Shown here one piece after another: positions 24,669 through 37,004 of a stretch of 64,000 nt of DNA (position 1 is the stretch's first letter; each line of letters begins with the position of its first letter). The translations under genes were made by a program, and so were the position numbers. The DNA comes from Stratiolaelaps scimitus (lineage: Eukaryota > Arthropoda > Arachnida > Mesostigmata > Laelapidae), in the NCBI GenBank assembly GCA_019614645.1, contig JABWDB010000001.1, positions 23,925,501-23,989,500 on the forward strand. The letters are read 5' to 3'. Under the pieces are notes generated by a model. The model saw only the letters and a program-made list of their open reading frames with translations, ran no database searches and was not told where the DNA came from.

Positions 24669-26400
24669 GAGGTTCCTGTCGCGTTTTCCGCTTTTGTTAC
24701 GGTATGCCAATCTCAATCGCAATCGAATTTTGCCGAAAAAAGGTCTCATGGAGAAAATAATCTGGTTTGGTTCGCACGTATTGAACCATGCGAGTGCACG
24801 TAGAGCTCAACGTATGTCGTTCCGCATAAGTTGTACCAGATCGCACCTTGTATGCTTTCGACCAATTCACCTGTCCATGAGTGATCATCTTCAAGCTTGA
24901 CGGCGGATGTCCGAGAAATAGATAGTCATCGATTGGAGTAACACCAAATATTTGACGGCCCGATATTGTTCTTCGGGTAAAGGTAAAGGTAAAGGTTTAA
25001 TGGTTTATTGAAGGAGCTGCAATTTAGATGTTCAATAACAACGACTAACGGACCAGCAAAATCTAATACAAACGTATCAGAAATGAATAGATAGGTCGTT
25101 TTGATCGTTGGGCTGAAGCACAACAACAGGGTAAGTCGACCTATTACCAGAGGGAATAAGAAAGTAGATGGGAGTTGGTTTAGATTAGAAGGCAGCTTCT
25201 ACCCGCTGTGTTGATTTAAGAATCGGAACTAGCAGGAGACTTTTTTCCTTCCAGATGTTTTGGTGTATGGGGACGGGTCGAAAGAGGTGATGGATTATCT
25301 CCAAGTTTTTAACTAAGAACATTTTCGTGTAGGCCACGACATTTACGCAATCAAGTATCCCTGAAGTATTGCTAAGGCAAGCAGCATTTCTATATGAACT
25401 TCGTTTTTTCTGAAGTATATAGTTTACTCCAAATCGAATTGTACGCTAAAGCGATAGTCCATTCAAATTCAACTAGGAGCAAATACGGCTCGTCATTCAA
25501 TAGACCAATCTCTGTGAGCTCTGATCGAGTCATTGCCGTCTCGGTCCCCTTGCATAATTCGCCACATACGTTTCGTGGATGTTCTCGTATTGTATGGTAT
25601 GATGTCTTCTTGTCCATCAACAGAACCCCCCGTCCCCCAGTCGTATTTCAAGCAATGTGCATGATACGAACAAAAGTATCTGTTTTATTCTCTACGAAAA
25701 TACGGGGGTTGTTTACCTAGGGGTTTGGACGACAATTTACCTGTTATAATAAATCAGACTCAACCGTTTTAAATGACTCGTCTTCATATCAGGATTATCC
25801 CCAATCAAACATCTCGCCCCGAGCAATAGACCTGTATTAGGCTGATATTATAGACTGAGAAAAGTAAACAACCCTTACCGATACAAGAAGGAATATAATA
25901 TGCAACGATTGACAGCAGCGTTTCAGGTCGAACCTTATGTGTTCCATTCATTGCGTCAGAAACTGGATATAGTTTCCGTCAGTTATAAATGATTCCCACG
26001 ATATTCCATTTTATCACCCCGCCTCGGTGAATGTCAATGGAGTCTTTTTTGTTTGAAACAATTGACGATGTTTTTTACTTTCTGGAGCTTGTGTGTGGGT
26101 CGTAGGAGTTAGTATTTAACTCACTGGCACCATTTGATACAGATGGTAACGCGTCTATGTATTAGTCAACGAGAAGTCGAAATTCTGTACAGCCTCGCGG
26201 GGGTCCTGCGAAATGTCCCAGATGTCCCACTACTGAGTCCATTTTGTTAAGCCCAAATAACATGATGAGAGAGAGTGCTGCCGGATGCCGCGAGACTTCA
26301 CGTCTTAATAGCAACATTGTATATCTCTATGAGTCGAAATGACATGAAGTCGTAATACTCCTATCTTTATTTGACACTTGCATGAATCGCTTGTTAACAG
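24669..26400. other. Non-coding stretch with a short hexamer tandem
   Basis: AAAGGT is repeated about three times at 24976-24997. Open frames at 25390-25720 on both strands overlap and have no signature. No gene was recognised. Confidence 0.45.
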
Positions 26401-26424
26401 ATAATAATAATAATAATAATAATA
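26401..26424. repeat. (ATA)n microsatellite
   Basis: Eight uninterrupted ATA units. Confidence 0.95.
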
Positions 26425-26762
26425 AAAACAATAGTCGGAATAATTACTTGGTCGACAAAAGCAACTAAGAGTGACGGATATATCACTGTTCGCTAGCTAT
26501 TGTTAGTCCGGATACTTAAAATGCACTTATATATCTATCGGCAGGGTCCCACTGTGAGGACTGCCAGTGGGTCCCTGCAAGGCACTGCCCGAGGCATAAT
26601 AATACACAAGTACTTCTAGACAGCGCTCCAAGTTACCAGGGTCCGGGGTTTTAGTGAGAGCACACCAGGCAACTACCGGAGATGTCAGACTTGTCCTGCG
26701 GTCAGGCATTTAGCCCTTTACCTTGTCAAAAAAGGTAGGTCCCAGGTTCCCCGCCTGCTAAG

Positions 26763-26853
26763 ACAGCTTGAATAAATAGACCGCTAGTGGGATGTGTCCC
26801 AGGTCATGGTTCAAATCCTGCCCTGGCCTCAGGGAAGTGCGGATTTTGTACTA
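26763..26853 (+). repeat. tRNA-derived SINE-like element, copy 2
   Basis: This is the partner of 11027-11120, in the same orientation, with the same ordered blocks (ACAGCTTG, AATAAATAGAC, CTAGTGG, GGTTCAAATCC, CCTGCC, GATTTTGT). GGTTCAAATCC is a canonical B box. By eye the copies agree at roughly three quarters of positions, which points to old insertions. The similarity stops after about 90 nt. Confidence 0.6.
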
Positions 26854-27342
26854 AGGTTATACGGCTACGTACTGAGAAATGTCTGATGGTATTATGGCTG
26901 GGGGTCAGCCTCAAACGATAGTCCATATGTTTGTATAGCGCTCGAAAAGTAACACATCTCTAAGTCATTCAGAAAGTTACGAAACTCTGGTGGTGATTCC
27001 ACGTAAAGTACTTAAATACAAAGGAAGCCTCACAAGATTGCCTGACACGAAAGTTATAGGGTTGTAATAATTATGGATCGGTCATAAGGCTGCGAAACTC
27101 CGTAGGGCTGCGTAGCCTACACGAATCTATGGAGTTACATTCAAATTTAGTTTTATTATATTGCAGGAGTGACATTGCAATATTTTACTTTAATTTTCAA
27201 TTTACTATGGGGAGTCAACTTAGAGAGGTACAAATGAATGATCCGCGCAAATATTTCTCGCGTAGACCTACACCTTACTTTACCAAGGACATTATAGGAA
27301 TTCAGAGAACTAGAAAGGCCGGCTGCACTAGTAGCATGTACG
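26854..27342. other. Non-coding stretch
   Basis: No gene, RNA or repeat was recognised apart from the AT run that follows. Confidence 0.45.
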
Positions 27343-27369
27343 TATATATATATATATATATATATATAT
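27343..27369. repeat. (AT)n microsatellite
   Basis: Pure TA repeat of about 27 nt. Confidence 0.95.
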
Positions 27370-27634
27370 GTGCAACAAACAGCAATGAACTCATTCTTTC
27401 TTAGAAGCTTTCTATTAAGGGGGTGGAGAGTAGGAGCAGAGAGAAAAAGGCTTCGATGTATCACAATGGGACAAGCGGCAGAAAATCGTTCACATCGTTA
27501 CATCGTCATCACCGTCTCTGTGGTCTCTGGGCGCTCGCGCGTTGCAGTACCCAGCATCTAATGGGTTCGAACTGTCTGAGCACCTCAACCACCATTCCCG
27601 CCGTTCCGGCCTAACTCCCGTCGAACGTCGCAGC

Positions 27635-28177
27635 TTACGAGGCACTCTTCACAGTGCCTGGGGGCCTGGGACGGGCGCGAAGGGGGGAGGTGAGGCGTTG
27701 AGGCTGCTGTGAGAGACGAGTGAGAGGAAAGCAGCGGCTTGCTACCAGAAGAGTGCGAGCAGGTCGACAACGGATCTCTATTCCGCCCAGCTCCATCCCC
27801 GGGCTCGTTTGAGAGTTTCGGTCGGCCAGAGGTGCAACCAAGAACGAAGGTAAGGCAACGGGTGTATTGGTGGAGGTATAGGTAACTGCGGGGTTTACGG
27901 ATGGGAGGCCTTGGAAACATCTGATGGGCGGTGGCGGAGGCAACGGCGGCATTGAGCTAGCAGCGTAACTGAAGGGCCCAAGGCGCCAAAGGCAAAGGCC
28001 AGCACCTGGCGCTGACAGGTGCGTAGCCGGTACTCCGGCAGCTGCTGTTGCTGCTGCTGCCGTCGCAGACGCCGTAGCTACTCTACCCGTTCCCTTCGTA
28101 CAACATTCGTTCGTTAATGGCCCACAACATTCTACTTGTCGTCGCTCTCGTTGTAGTAGTGGCTGACGTTTTCGTCG
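27635..28177 (-). CDS. GC-rich 180-codon open frame, unrecognised
   Basis: The minus frame is open from 28177 to a TAA at 27635-27637 with no ATG until 27952, so it would be an exon. The product starts basic, then has Ala/Thr-rich repeats from a GCA/GCT tract, then Pro-rich and Ser/Thr-rich low complexity (MPPLPPPPP from 27952). No folded domain is visible. An alternative minus frame (27585-27920) is equally open. CpG richness and simple triplets make a 5' UTR or promoter island as likely as coding sequence. Confidence 0.25.
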   Translation of the reverse strand, partial: RRKRQPLLQRERRQVECCGPLTNECCTKGTGRVATASATAAAATAAAGVPATHLSAPGAGLCLWRLGPFSYAASSMPPLPPPPPIRCFQGLPSVNPAVTYTSTNTPVALPSFLVAPLADRNSQTSPGMELGGIEIRCRPARTLLVASRCFPLTRLSQQPQRLTSPLRARPRPPGTVKSAS

Positions 28178-28193
28178 TCACTGTTGAGACAGT
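28132..28193 (-). CDS. Candidate short terminal exon with strong codon bias
   Basis: On the minus strand a long pyrimidine tract (about 28200-28260, CTCTTTCTCTCCCTCTCTC) leads to CTGAG|AC or TCAACAG|T. The frame that follows encodes CLNSDDENVSHYYNESDDK and a TAG at 28132-28134. Nearly every codon from GAC GAC onward ends in C or G, unlike the surrounding DNA, and the acidic/Asn/Tyr-rich tail is typical of a protein C-terminus. It conflicts with the overlapping 180-codon frame. No family is recognised. The tract could also be a simple repeat next to chance codons. Confidence 0.25.
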
Positions 28194-28390
28194 CTCAGGG
28201 CCGAGCCGCAAAAGAGATGGAAGAAAGAAATAAGAGAGAGGGAGAGAAAGAGTGAAATGGCCCTGTATATCCACTACACTAATTCTACGGCTATACTACT
28301 ACTACTACTCCTACCACTGCTCTAATGTTAACGCGTATACACAGACAGGGGAGCACGGGGAGGGGTCGAGTGCTTCGCTTTTACTTTCAG

Positions 28391-28433
28391 TACACGGAGC
28401 TGTTAGCTGTGAACGGCAAGGAGACAGGTAACG
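28391..28433 (+). other. Candidate small exon with acceptor and donor signals
   Basis: CTTCGCTTTTACTTTCAG is a good 3' splice site ending at 28390, and ACG|GTGAGT at 28431-28439 is a strong donor; ACAG|GTAACG at 28427 is an alternative. Between them one frame reads YTELLAVNGKETG. A 37-43-nt exon on the plus strand is plausible, at the right edge of the GC-rich island. No match to a known protein can be claimed. Confidence 0.3.
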
Positions 28434-29284
28434 GTGAGTGGCTGGCGGCAACCCTTTCGATGAGCAATAATATCTTGCTCATCTAACACGACATGAAACC
28501 ATCTGAACCTATGATTCCACTATGATCTTTCCAGTCCTGGAGTGCTTCTTGGCTGTAAACGTATTATAACACACACGTGCTTTGCAACAGATAAATATCG
28601 AAGGATTAAATAAACACAACGATATAATGAAAGATCGTCGTCTATTAATGCACGCACTGCTGGAGATCGGGCCGCTAGGTTAGTAAAACCCCATCCATTT
28701 AGTTGCAATAAATAGCACAACACGAAACTCCGCTCTGCAAACCTCCAGTACCTAGACTCCGGCATAGCAAAATACAGCCCGGAAAATACCAGCTGGGACT
28801 CAACATGTCGCTGAAATATACATTTTACCGGTTTCACACTGAGCGCTAACAGGACAGCACCCAAACTTGCTAACAGTCCAGAGTAATAAACCGGTTAACA
28901 TGCCTCAGAGATCTCCGGAATAAGTATGCGTCACAGATACATCGCAAGTAACATTCGAACAGAAGTCTCCGAGAGCTTCTGTTTTGTCAAGAACAGTACA
29001 TAATAAATTCTGATTTAATTCACTGTAATCTATTTAGTTGCTATTTGACACCTATCAGCAATCTCTTTACGGACCTGGGCAAACATTCAAAGACGATCAC
29101 TGCCATACACAATATGGTCTAGCGTGAACACACCATAGCGATACCAGGCAGCGCCTTTGACCTTTCATGTCGTTGTGTATCAAATTAGTCTGGCTTTTTT
29201 TCTCTTGCCAAGGCTATAATCCAAAGCCAATTTAGCACTATCCCTTTACGCCATACTTATATAAGAATAACAACGTATAGAAAG
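28434..29284. other. Non-coding stretch
   Basis: A minus frame at 28520-28864 (114 codons) is open but has no domain and ordinary composition. Nothing else was recognised. Confidence 0.4.
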
Positions 29285-29506
29285 TCAAACAGACGGTGTC
29301 TCCCGGTAGTGATTTCCTATTAATAGCTTTGCTTGGTGTCCATTAGTGTTATCGAGTGCTGCGAGCCCATCCAACTGTGCTGTTTCCAAGCTAAGTTCCA
29401 CCACGTTAGTTTCATCATTTGACTTGGGAAGAAATCGCGCAGCAAGCTCTACGTTATTCCACTTTAGTGCTACGCTTACTTTATGGCAACCTAATTTGTG
29501 CCTCAA
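29285..29506 (-). CDS. Short unrecognised open frame with protein-like composition
   Basis: The frame of 73 codons starts at a TTG, not an ATG, and ends in TGA. Its product is hydrophilic, low in Cys and rich in Asn/Glu/Leu (segments such as NVELAARFLPKSNDETN and ETAQLDGLAALDN), which is less random-looking than most frames nearby. An in-frame stop lies a few codons upstream, so it would need a splice acceptor close to 29506; CTTTGAG|GC is possible. There is no domain, and codon use is not biased. Confidence 0.15.
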   Translation of the reverse strand: MRHKLGCHKVSVALKWNNVELAARFLPKSNDETNVVELSLETAQLDGLAALDNTNGHQAKLLIGNHYRETPSV

Positions 29507-31478
29507 AGGGCCTGGTCCAACTTAATTTGCCTTTGCTCTGGCAGGACCTATAGAATCGGCCGCAAGTGTCTAAGCTATCGCACCTTTCTGTACGTTTCTG
29601 TAAATCTGTTAAGCCCCGATCTCGTGCACGGGAACAAAATGAATCCGTGGCAGATCGACTGCGCAGTAAATTAGCTTAGATTAAATGGTCTGAGTCTCCC
29701 CTGAGCAGCTATGAGTACTAACTGCACGGTTGATGAATGGAAATGTTGAAACCATCAACTGAGTTGTGTTTCCTATGTTTGAAAGTAGCCCGATAACTTA
29801 CTTAATGAGAGAACAAAATGAATCGCCTATTTTTAGCCCTCATCTTTTAAATAGCATTATGCTCAAGGGTGGATCCTCTCTAATATTATATATTCGAGTA
29901 TTTGTGTTTGAGATGCTCTGCCTGTAGAACCCCATGAAGTCCATTTCGGCGCCCGTTTCCAATATGGAGTGGGCTGCCAGCCCATATTGGGAATGGGCGT
30001 AGCCCTAGCCCGATTACGGAACTGTCCCAAATGCCATTGCCGTATGTGAAAGTTGCACGCCTGCACACAATCAAATAGCGTATCACTAAAATTTACACGA
30101 AACAGGACAACTCTAAGTTTCGGAGTAAACATTTGCGCAGAATGGCTTGATTTCACGGAGCACTTATGCTTTTAAACTTTCGATATGGAGTGTATTTAAA
30201 CGTAATGCAATGATTTGGGGCCGGGTTTAAGAGGAACATCCAAGTATTGTCGTTTGTTTTCCTTAAATAAAATATAGACAGATATAGTCTTACCTATATG
30301 ACACTTAAACATTTCTTATCAAAACAGCCTTCTAAATGGTGTTATGTGGATAAACCCCGAGCGCTGCACATGCACTAGCGCTGGCTTTTTAGCACTTAGA
30401 AGGGTTTAAATCAGTACAATAGACGGTCCAAGCAAAAGAGATATGTTCGTTTATCAGCTTCACCCGAATATATCCGTTTTAGATGAATTTCGTGCATGTG
30501 GAATGACATGTTTTCTCAACAGAAAAGTTTGCCCACTTTTTTATCCCATGCACTTTTTTATTCCAGGTCGACTGTTGTGCATCAAACACAAAGATAAACA
30601 ATATGGATGATCGGTTTATAATCGCACGTCTAAGATCGTTTGGATTGGACTTACTTACAACAATTTCATGTTATAAAATAGAACGGATTATATGGGTTGA
30701 AGGACATCCAGCCCTTCGCGTATTATAAGACACTTCTCGGCATTCATCCATATTATGGCCGTATTCCTACGCGAAATGTCCTGAAGAGAAATGAATCTCG
30801 AACCAAGTACATAGCCGGTATATTTATACAAGTTGTGTTTCTAGATGTAATGACATTTCTGCCACATCCATCACGGCGGCACCCATTTGGTGCTTGGGAA
30901 GTAGACACGCTAGTTTATGGATTTGACTTTGTTCATCGTCCAAAAATTTACGACCAGGTTATACTTCTGGATTTTCAAATTGACAAACTACATTAAGTTT
31001 TGTGTACTTTAGAAGCAGATCACGCATAATGGAAGACGAGAGAAGTAAGACAATTTGAAATATCTCATACACAAAGAAAGAACTGTGTGCCAAACACACC
31101 TTTGTATTGTGCATGGTGCCCGCCTTTTAGCTAACAATAATTGTACTGCTGGCTATAAGCTATTCCGTAAGTTTTACATTGAGTAACTGCTCACAACAAA
31201 TATTGTCGACCTGAAAGCGACTTACATGGCGGCCGTAGCGACGGTTGTGTCCGAAGACAAATAACTCAAGCTAGTATAATGGTCATTTGCTAGCCTGAGT
31301 ATAGGTTTTGTGCCTGATCAGATTCTGCCATGTGTAGTAGAATCTGGAGGATGACGAATATCTGCGCAACTGATCAAACGTCACTCTCCGGAGTGTTCAC
31401 TTTTTTTTTCGACCTGACCCTCAGCTGTTCCCCTATCTGACAGGCCTCAGCCGGAGTGTTCACTGCCCATTCGATAAT

Positions 31479-31482
<4 letters not shown>
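29507..31482. other. Non-coding stretch
   Basis: A bulged inverted repeat (CCAATATGG against CCATATTGG) lies at about 29958-29991. The plus frame 30697-30996 (99 codons, TTG start) has no domain. CCGGAGTGTTCACT occurs twice (about 31387 and 31451). No gene was recognised. Confidence 0.4.

Positions 31483-31516
<34 letters not shown>
31483..31516. repeat. (AT)n microsatellite
   Basis: Pure AT repeat of about 34 nt, among the longest in the window. Confidence 0.95.
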
Positions 31517-31518
<2 letters not shown>

Positions 31519-33533
31519 ATTCTTAGATAGCCGGGAACAGAAAGTCAGTCTTCTAACAACGCGTTTTGTAATCTGTTCTTGCATGCCGGATCTAGGCTAC
31601 CTCGATCAAATGTCTAAATTATCCACCCGCAATGCCATGCACGCTTCTCCGAAACCCTCAAATCAACCATATTTCACTGGTCGATACAAGGGGCTTGAAT
31701 TTTCAATAATTCGATATTGGCTTCATCGATCAGTGAACCATAGAATTCGACACCTCCTCCATAGTAATCGATTTTACTTCCAGCCCGGTACATTGTATCA
31801 CATATTACGACGAGAAGTCGCGAGGAATTTGTGACGATGAATTGTATATGTATATCAGATGTTGATTACAAGAGGAAGTCAAGACGCGTTTCCATAGTAA
31901 ATGCAATTGTGGTTATCAGACGATATTCTATATTATCACTTCGGCAAGAGACACGAAGCTGTTTACTCGATTCCTCTCTGCTGGACCAGATTTGATATAT
32001 GATAAATATAAATTGTAGCATACCGTACATTTAACATAACGGACTTACATTTTACTCATGGTAAAAGCTCAATGCTAGCTCCCGCGCAGAAAACTTTGGG
32101 TACACCGTTCAGCTTCGAAACGAATCATCACGCTCAGCCCTTGGGGATGATGCCCCAGCTAACGTCTGAGGTCAACATATCTCAAATTTCTCTGCGGGTG
32201 TCAAAATGTGCATACATTTGAGGAACACTGTCTCCTTGCTTAATTTACAAACATATTTATATTACATACAATATATTTTTATATGTACACTTACTATACT
32301 GGGTTGTGAAATGTAAGGCTGCAATGAACGGTGCACGTTTAGCAGACAGCTTGAAAACATTGATGTTTAATTCTACCACAAAAAGGAGAATTGCATAGAG
32401 GAAACCTGTACGTAAAGCAGACAAACGAGCATAATCAACAGGTGGAGCCGCAGTGTACATACAGTCTGTGCAGCTATATTAGTCGTATACGTACTATTCT
32501 ACACAATGATACCAAATGTATATGTGGCGTAGTTAACATACGTACATTTGTATGTTTGACGTCCATATTTCGAGGGTTTTTCGTTCTGGCAACAATTTCT
32601 ACCGTAATCTCTCCTATCGCCGCAAATTGCACAGGAGCAGTGGTTGTTGATCTCAACACGATCTCCGTATTCCGACTGTGTTTCTGAGGCTGTGGATTAT
32701 TGTACTCATCTTAGTGCCCTCTACTAAAATTGCTGTGCCGTATCTGGAGGCAACAAAATTGAGATGAAGCAACTTTATCTTCGTTACTCAAATACGAAAA
32801 GTATCCGGGTTGAGTGCCCCAGGTGGGGGCGGCCTAACGACGACGCAATGAACTTAACTCCATCACGAACTAATTGCACGTCCTTCACGGAGAGATACAC
32901 AACACAATTCGCGAATCACTCACATTAGGCTCATCGTCGTTGGGGTTAGGCACCGAGAACAACACGAAAACAACACCGAACTTGCACAATGCACACATCG
33001 ATCGGCGGTGTTCCCCGTGGAAACAAAGGAGTGCCCAATCAATTCGTGGCCAATCGGAATCATTAGCAATCCTCGGCGTAGCTAGGTTCCACTAATGGAT
33101 CTACACTATCTGATGTTAGAAGAGAGCCAACTGAAATGATGATGACGAGGCGTTGAATTTTTCATCCCAAAATTTTCTCACTCTATACATTTTCCCCTGT
33201 GATTCTCAAGACATTCCGTGACAGGCGAAGCAACACGTTGAAACCATTGTATCGTGTCCTCAGCGCGAATACGCAGCGCTGGCTACTACAAGCTATTGCC
33301 TGCTGTGTGCTAGTCGTTGTTCGCCAAAGCTGTTTTTCCGGAGAAGCTACGGTAGCTGCCTACTCGACTACTCGCTGCCTTTGCTGTCATTGGGTAGCGA
33401 ACTGCTGGCGGGCAGCGAGCTGTCGGGCGGTTGCGACCCGCGCCGCGGGTATACGATAGCGGCAAGCTTCAGGAGGGAAGCCTCCGAGCCTCGGGAGTGT
33501 GTGGTGGCAGCCGGCTTCGGAAAGGGGGAATAA
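31517..33533. other. Non-coding stretch leading into a GC-rich island
   Basis: The plus frame 31583-31834 and the pair around 32391-32687 are unsupported. From about 33200 the sequence becomes GC-rich and CpG-rich (for example GCGACCCGCGCCGCGGG at about 33434-33450), as expected upstream of a transcribed exon. Confidence 0.4.
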
Positions 33534-33642
33534 ATGGGGTGGCATACCCTCCTCCTTTTTGGCAGTAGCAGCAGCACCAACACGAGCGGTAACGGCAATG
33601 TCAGTGGCGACAGAGGCCGAACGAACGCGGTAGGCGATGAGG
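33534..33642 (+). CDS. Candidate first coding exon with consensus donor
   Basis: ATG at 33534 (an in-frame TAA lies just before it) opens 36 codons plus one base, up to GATGAGG|GTAAGT, a near-perfect 5' splice site at 33643. The codons between (GGC AGT AGC AGC AGC ACC AAC) follow a purine-any-pyrimidine pattern with C/G-rich third positions, giving a Ser/Asn/Thr/Gly-rich low-complexity product after a short hydrophobic start (MGWHTLLLFG). The island context (33200-33760) fits a 5' exon. The opposite strand is also open with a Leu/Pro-rich frame (33368-33670), which I take as a shadow. No family is recognised, and no following exon can be assigned. Confidence 0.35.
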
Positions 33643-34062
33643 GTAAGTTACCCTCGACTCGGGGCTTCACTCTTCGGCGGCAGCAGGCCCTTGCCCATGT
33701 CTCGAGGGGAAGGGTCGTGTGCTTGCCTCGCTCGTCAACGGTTTCCGCGCGCGAGCTTGCACCTGTTGCGCTAAGGCAGTTTTTGTCCTACTCTTCGCTG
33801 TATGCCACATATATATACATATATTATAGCCACGAAGGCATACCACCACGCTTCGGAATATATGTCCTACATACAACACCACCGCCACCGAAACGACACC
33901 GAACCTCGCTAGGATTCCTCTACGCCATGGGTAGAGAAACAGTGGTTCAGCTTCGCTGCAGCCCCACAGAAGCCAGTATGACTTACCTCTATCTCGCTGA
34001 TTCGACAGCTTGACATTGTGTGGTACAATGTCAACGGATAGCAACACAGCTATCCTAACCAC
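33643..34062. other. Tail of the GC-rich island
   Basis: Overlapping plus (to 34013) and minus (33667-34062) frames are open but undiagnostic. The minus frame is Arg/Ala-rich. If the donor at 33643 is real, this is intron. Confidence 0.35.
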
Positions 34063-34128
34063 CTAGTGATTGCATAGTGGTAGAGTTTTAATAACTGCTA
34101 CAGTCTACTGACTTGGGCTCAAGCTACC
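34063..34128 (+). repeat. tRNA-like (SINE-like) sequence
   Basis: TGCATAGTGGTAGAG (34071-34085) matches a tRNA A-box region (as in TAGCTCAGTGGTAGAG) and GGGCTCAAGCTACC (about 34114-34127) is a near B box at tRNA-like spacing. The acceptor arms do not pair, so it is not a functional tRNA gene. The downstream part of the element was not delimited. Confidence 0.4.
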
Positions 34129-37004
34129 GAACGAACAACACAGGTTTAACTTGGTGAAAACCCCTGAGACCACACTCCGCAGATCTTAGATGTTGGCGTG
34201 CGTCTGTCCTTTTGTCTCGGACAACCTCCGTATCGATTTGGAGGCGGTGATTTATTGATCTCTGCTGACAAATTTGGCGCCTCGGTGAATGATTAGTCCA
34301 CCGAGGTAATATTTAAAAGATGCACCATGGTAATTGTTTTAACTATTTTCACACATTTATTTTAAGACAAAAGATGTTGTTAACGCGATCGGCGCGCGCG
34401 ACCTCCGTCACACTTGCTGTTCTGTCATTACGCTGTTTGACATTTGAGATGATTGGAAATTGGTCTGTGGTATTTAGATCACGTCTAGCACTGGCGGTCC
34501 TACGGGCAAATTAGTTTCGCGCCAAGTTCAGTAAATCATCTCATCAATTTTCAGCTCTGATCGCCAGGTCTCCGAACAATACAAACACTGAGGTGAAATG
34601 AGAATATTGTACAGTGCGACGCGAAACTCTGCTTCTTTAACGACAAAACAGCAGAAAATAATGCAACAAATAGAATATGCCAACCGGATTCCCACAGTAA
34701 TGTATGTGTCAAACTTTAAGAGAGAACGACAACAATGTCTGAATTATGGATAGTCTATATTCTGGCATTGAAGAGCTATTTTAAGTTTATATGAAGTAAT
34801 GGTGACTGGACGACACAACTGCATGTTTTAGGCCCACGTGTTAACATTTCGTTGTTCGACGTCACGACCATTACGGCGTTCACTGTGACTATATAATTTG
34901 CGATCATTCGCCTGCGGCTTCTGGACTATGGCCCTAGTAACTACAATATATACTTCCTTAATGTCAAGAATGAAAATACAGGAATAACAGGAGAGGACCT
35001 ATATGAGGTTGTCGCGGCACTGCCGATAGGCATTTTACGGGAGACCTAAGCTTGCCATTTACATTCTCCCTAAAAAAGCTGCTACCCCATAAGGCAGCTC
35101 TATAACCAAGTTAAGGTTTTGCTTGCTTCTTAGAAAACCTCGTGAATAGCTTTGGAAAGTTCGAAATAAATAGACAAACCGGGTGTATTTCTCCTTCTTC
35201 AATATAGCGTAAATGGACGCTGGCTGCGGTGTAGGATGGACGGCGCACCGAGTCTTTCTATCGAATGTCCAAAACGTTAGTGGACGCAAAGGGAAAACTT
35301 ATCTACGCATAAACGATTTCGACAGCGGCTATGGGGTGATGTAAGCACATCGTATTTTTTTTATCTGTGTTATTGCCCACTGGGCTGGCCATACATTGCA
35401 CACGGTGACCACCTATCTAGCTTGATGGCTTTTAAAAATATCTGATACATAATAATGCACTCCAGGGAAAAATAGGTATCAATTGTCCGCATCGTATTGT
35501 TATATCAAGAATAGAAAAGGTGTTTGCCAGAAAAATAATGTACAAATACTTCTCGAGATGGACGTTCGATATAGCGCGTATAAGATTTCGTTTAGTAATT
35601 GCTCGCCCCAGCGCACGCCTGCTGAGCGTATGTTCCAGTATTTGATTCCTGTACATGGACTAAAAATGCACCAACATAGCTTAGGACATGGCTATCACGT
35701 CGCCGTCGATACACATAGTGCTATGCAGGCAACCCAACGGTAGGCCGGCCACGACCTGCAAGTTTCTCACTCGAACCTAAATCGATACTGGCAGGAAGAT
35801 TTAGCAGCCACTAGAGCGAATTCCCGGGCCTTGTCCCGCGATATCCGTTGTGCGTTGGTTTGAGTGATACTGATCCTTGCTGATGTACTCTCTGCATTAG
35901 CTTAACTGTAGGTCGAAAGTCAAGTTCTCCACTCAATTATACGTATACCGTTATAGTTCTCCTGTTAACCCCCTGCGCTCATCTAGTTCTCCAACTGCAC
36001 TGTTACAGTGATCGCGTTACCCTTTCACAATCAGTCTAGAGTTTTCAAGACTGGCCCGTGAATTTGCCTCGCCTGCCCGATTTTGCAATCGTAGTGCCAG
36101 CAAGTGTTCTTACATCCTTTCATTTCGAGTTCGCAGTTTGCAAGGAAATGTTGAACATGCAACATGGCGTAAAACACGACGCAGGTTTTACCACAAAATT
36201 ATCGTGACAGCGTTGAACTGGATAACATTCGTGCAATGCAAATGAGTTATAGCACATTAGTCATTTTCGTTTATATCGAATCGACGCGTCTATGAACGCG
36301 GAGCTAAAACAGAATTAACACAAGTTTATAAATGTTTGTCTCAACATTTCATTATGTTACGTTAAATATATATTTCCATCAAAAACCAAAAACATCGTTA
36401 AACCTATAACGGGCTATGGAAGAAAGAGAAAACATGATTTAAAAAAAACATGTATATATAACCGATCATCAAAAGCAAAAGACACTGCACGGCACGAAAC
36501 TATCAGTCCGCAGAAAGATCAGATTGGAAAGACGACCCGCTTTGACGTCATGCGTGAATCAGACAAACGGATGCACGTAATTTCAGGAACTATTTTAATA
36601 TTAATATATACATAGCTAGATTGGCTGTTCTCTACACTGGGGCGTATCTGTCAGTTCTATATGCCTTTGTCATTCTGCTATAGCTCGTCGCCGCAGCGAA
36701 GACCGGACGTCAAATCGGGAGCCAATTTTGATTCTGCCATATTACGCTGCACCTGAACCTAATGTGGTTAATCCGCCGTGGTCGCTCGCTCACTCGCTCG
36801 GCCTTTTTATTTTTTATGCAAATAGAATTTGTCAGAAAAAAGTAACCTGTCAGATCGACCGATTACCGCCGAATGTCTGCCACAACGAAAAATAATCACT
36901 CACAGGCGAATTAATGACGTGTGGAATTGGAAGCGATTTCGATTCGAAATCGTTTAAATGAGATACGACCGGCACTTGAGGGCTCCAAATTATCCCTGAG
37001 GGGC
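34129..37004. other. Non-coding stretch
   Basis: Open frames are short and unsupported. A palindromic CGATTTCGATTCGAAATCG lies at about 36932-36950. No gene, RNA or transposon was recognised. Confidence 0.45.

Noticed and set aside
27156..27464. Frames on both strands crossing 27343-27369
   Set aside because: They are kept open by the (AT)n repeat and have no other coding evidence.
33368..33670. Minus frame with a Leu-rich hydrophobic stretch resembling a signal peptide
   Set aside because: It is the complement of Ser/Asn/Thr codons in the plus exon candidate, which also has a consensus donor.
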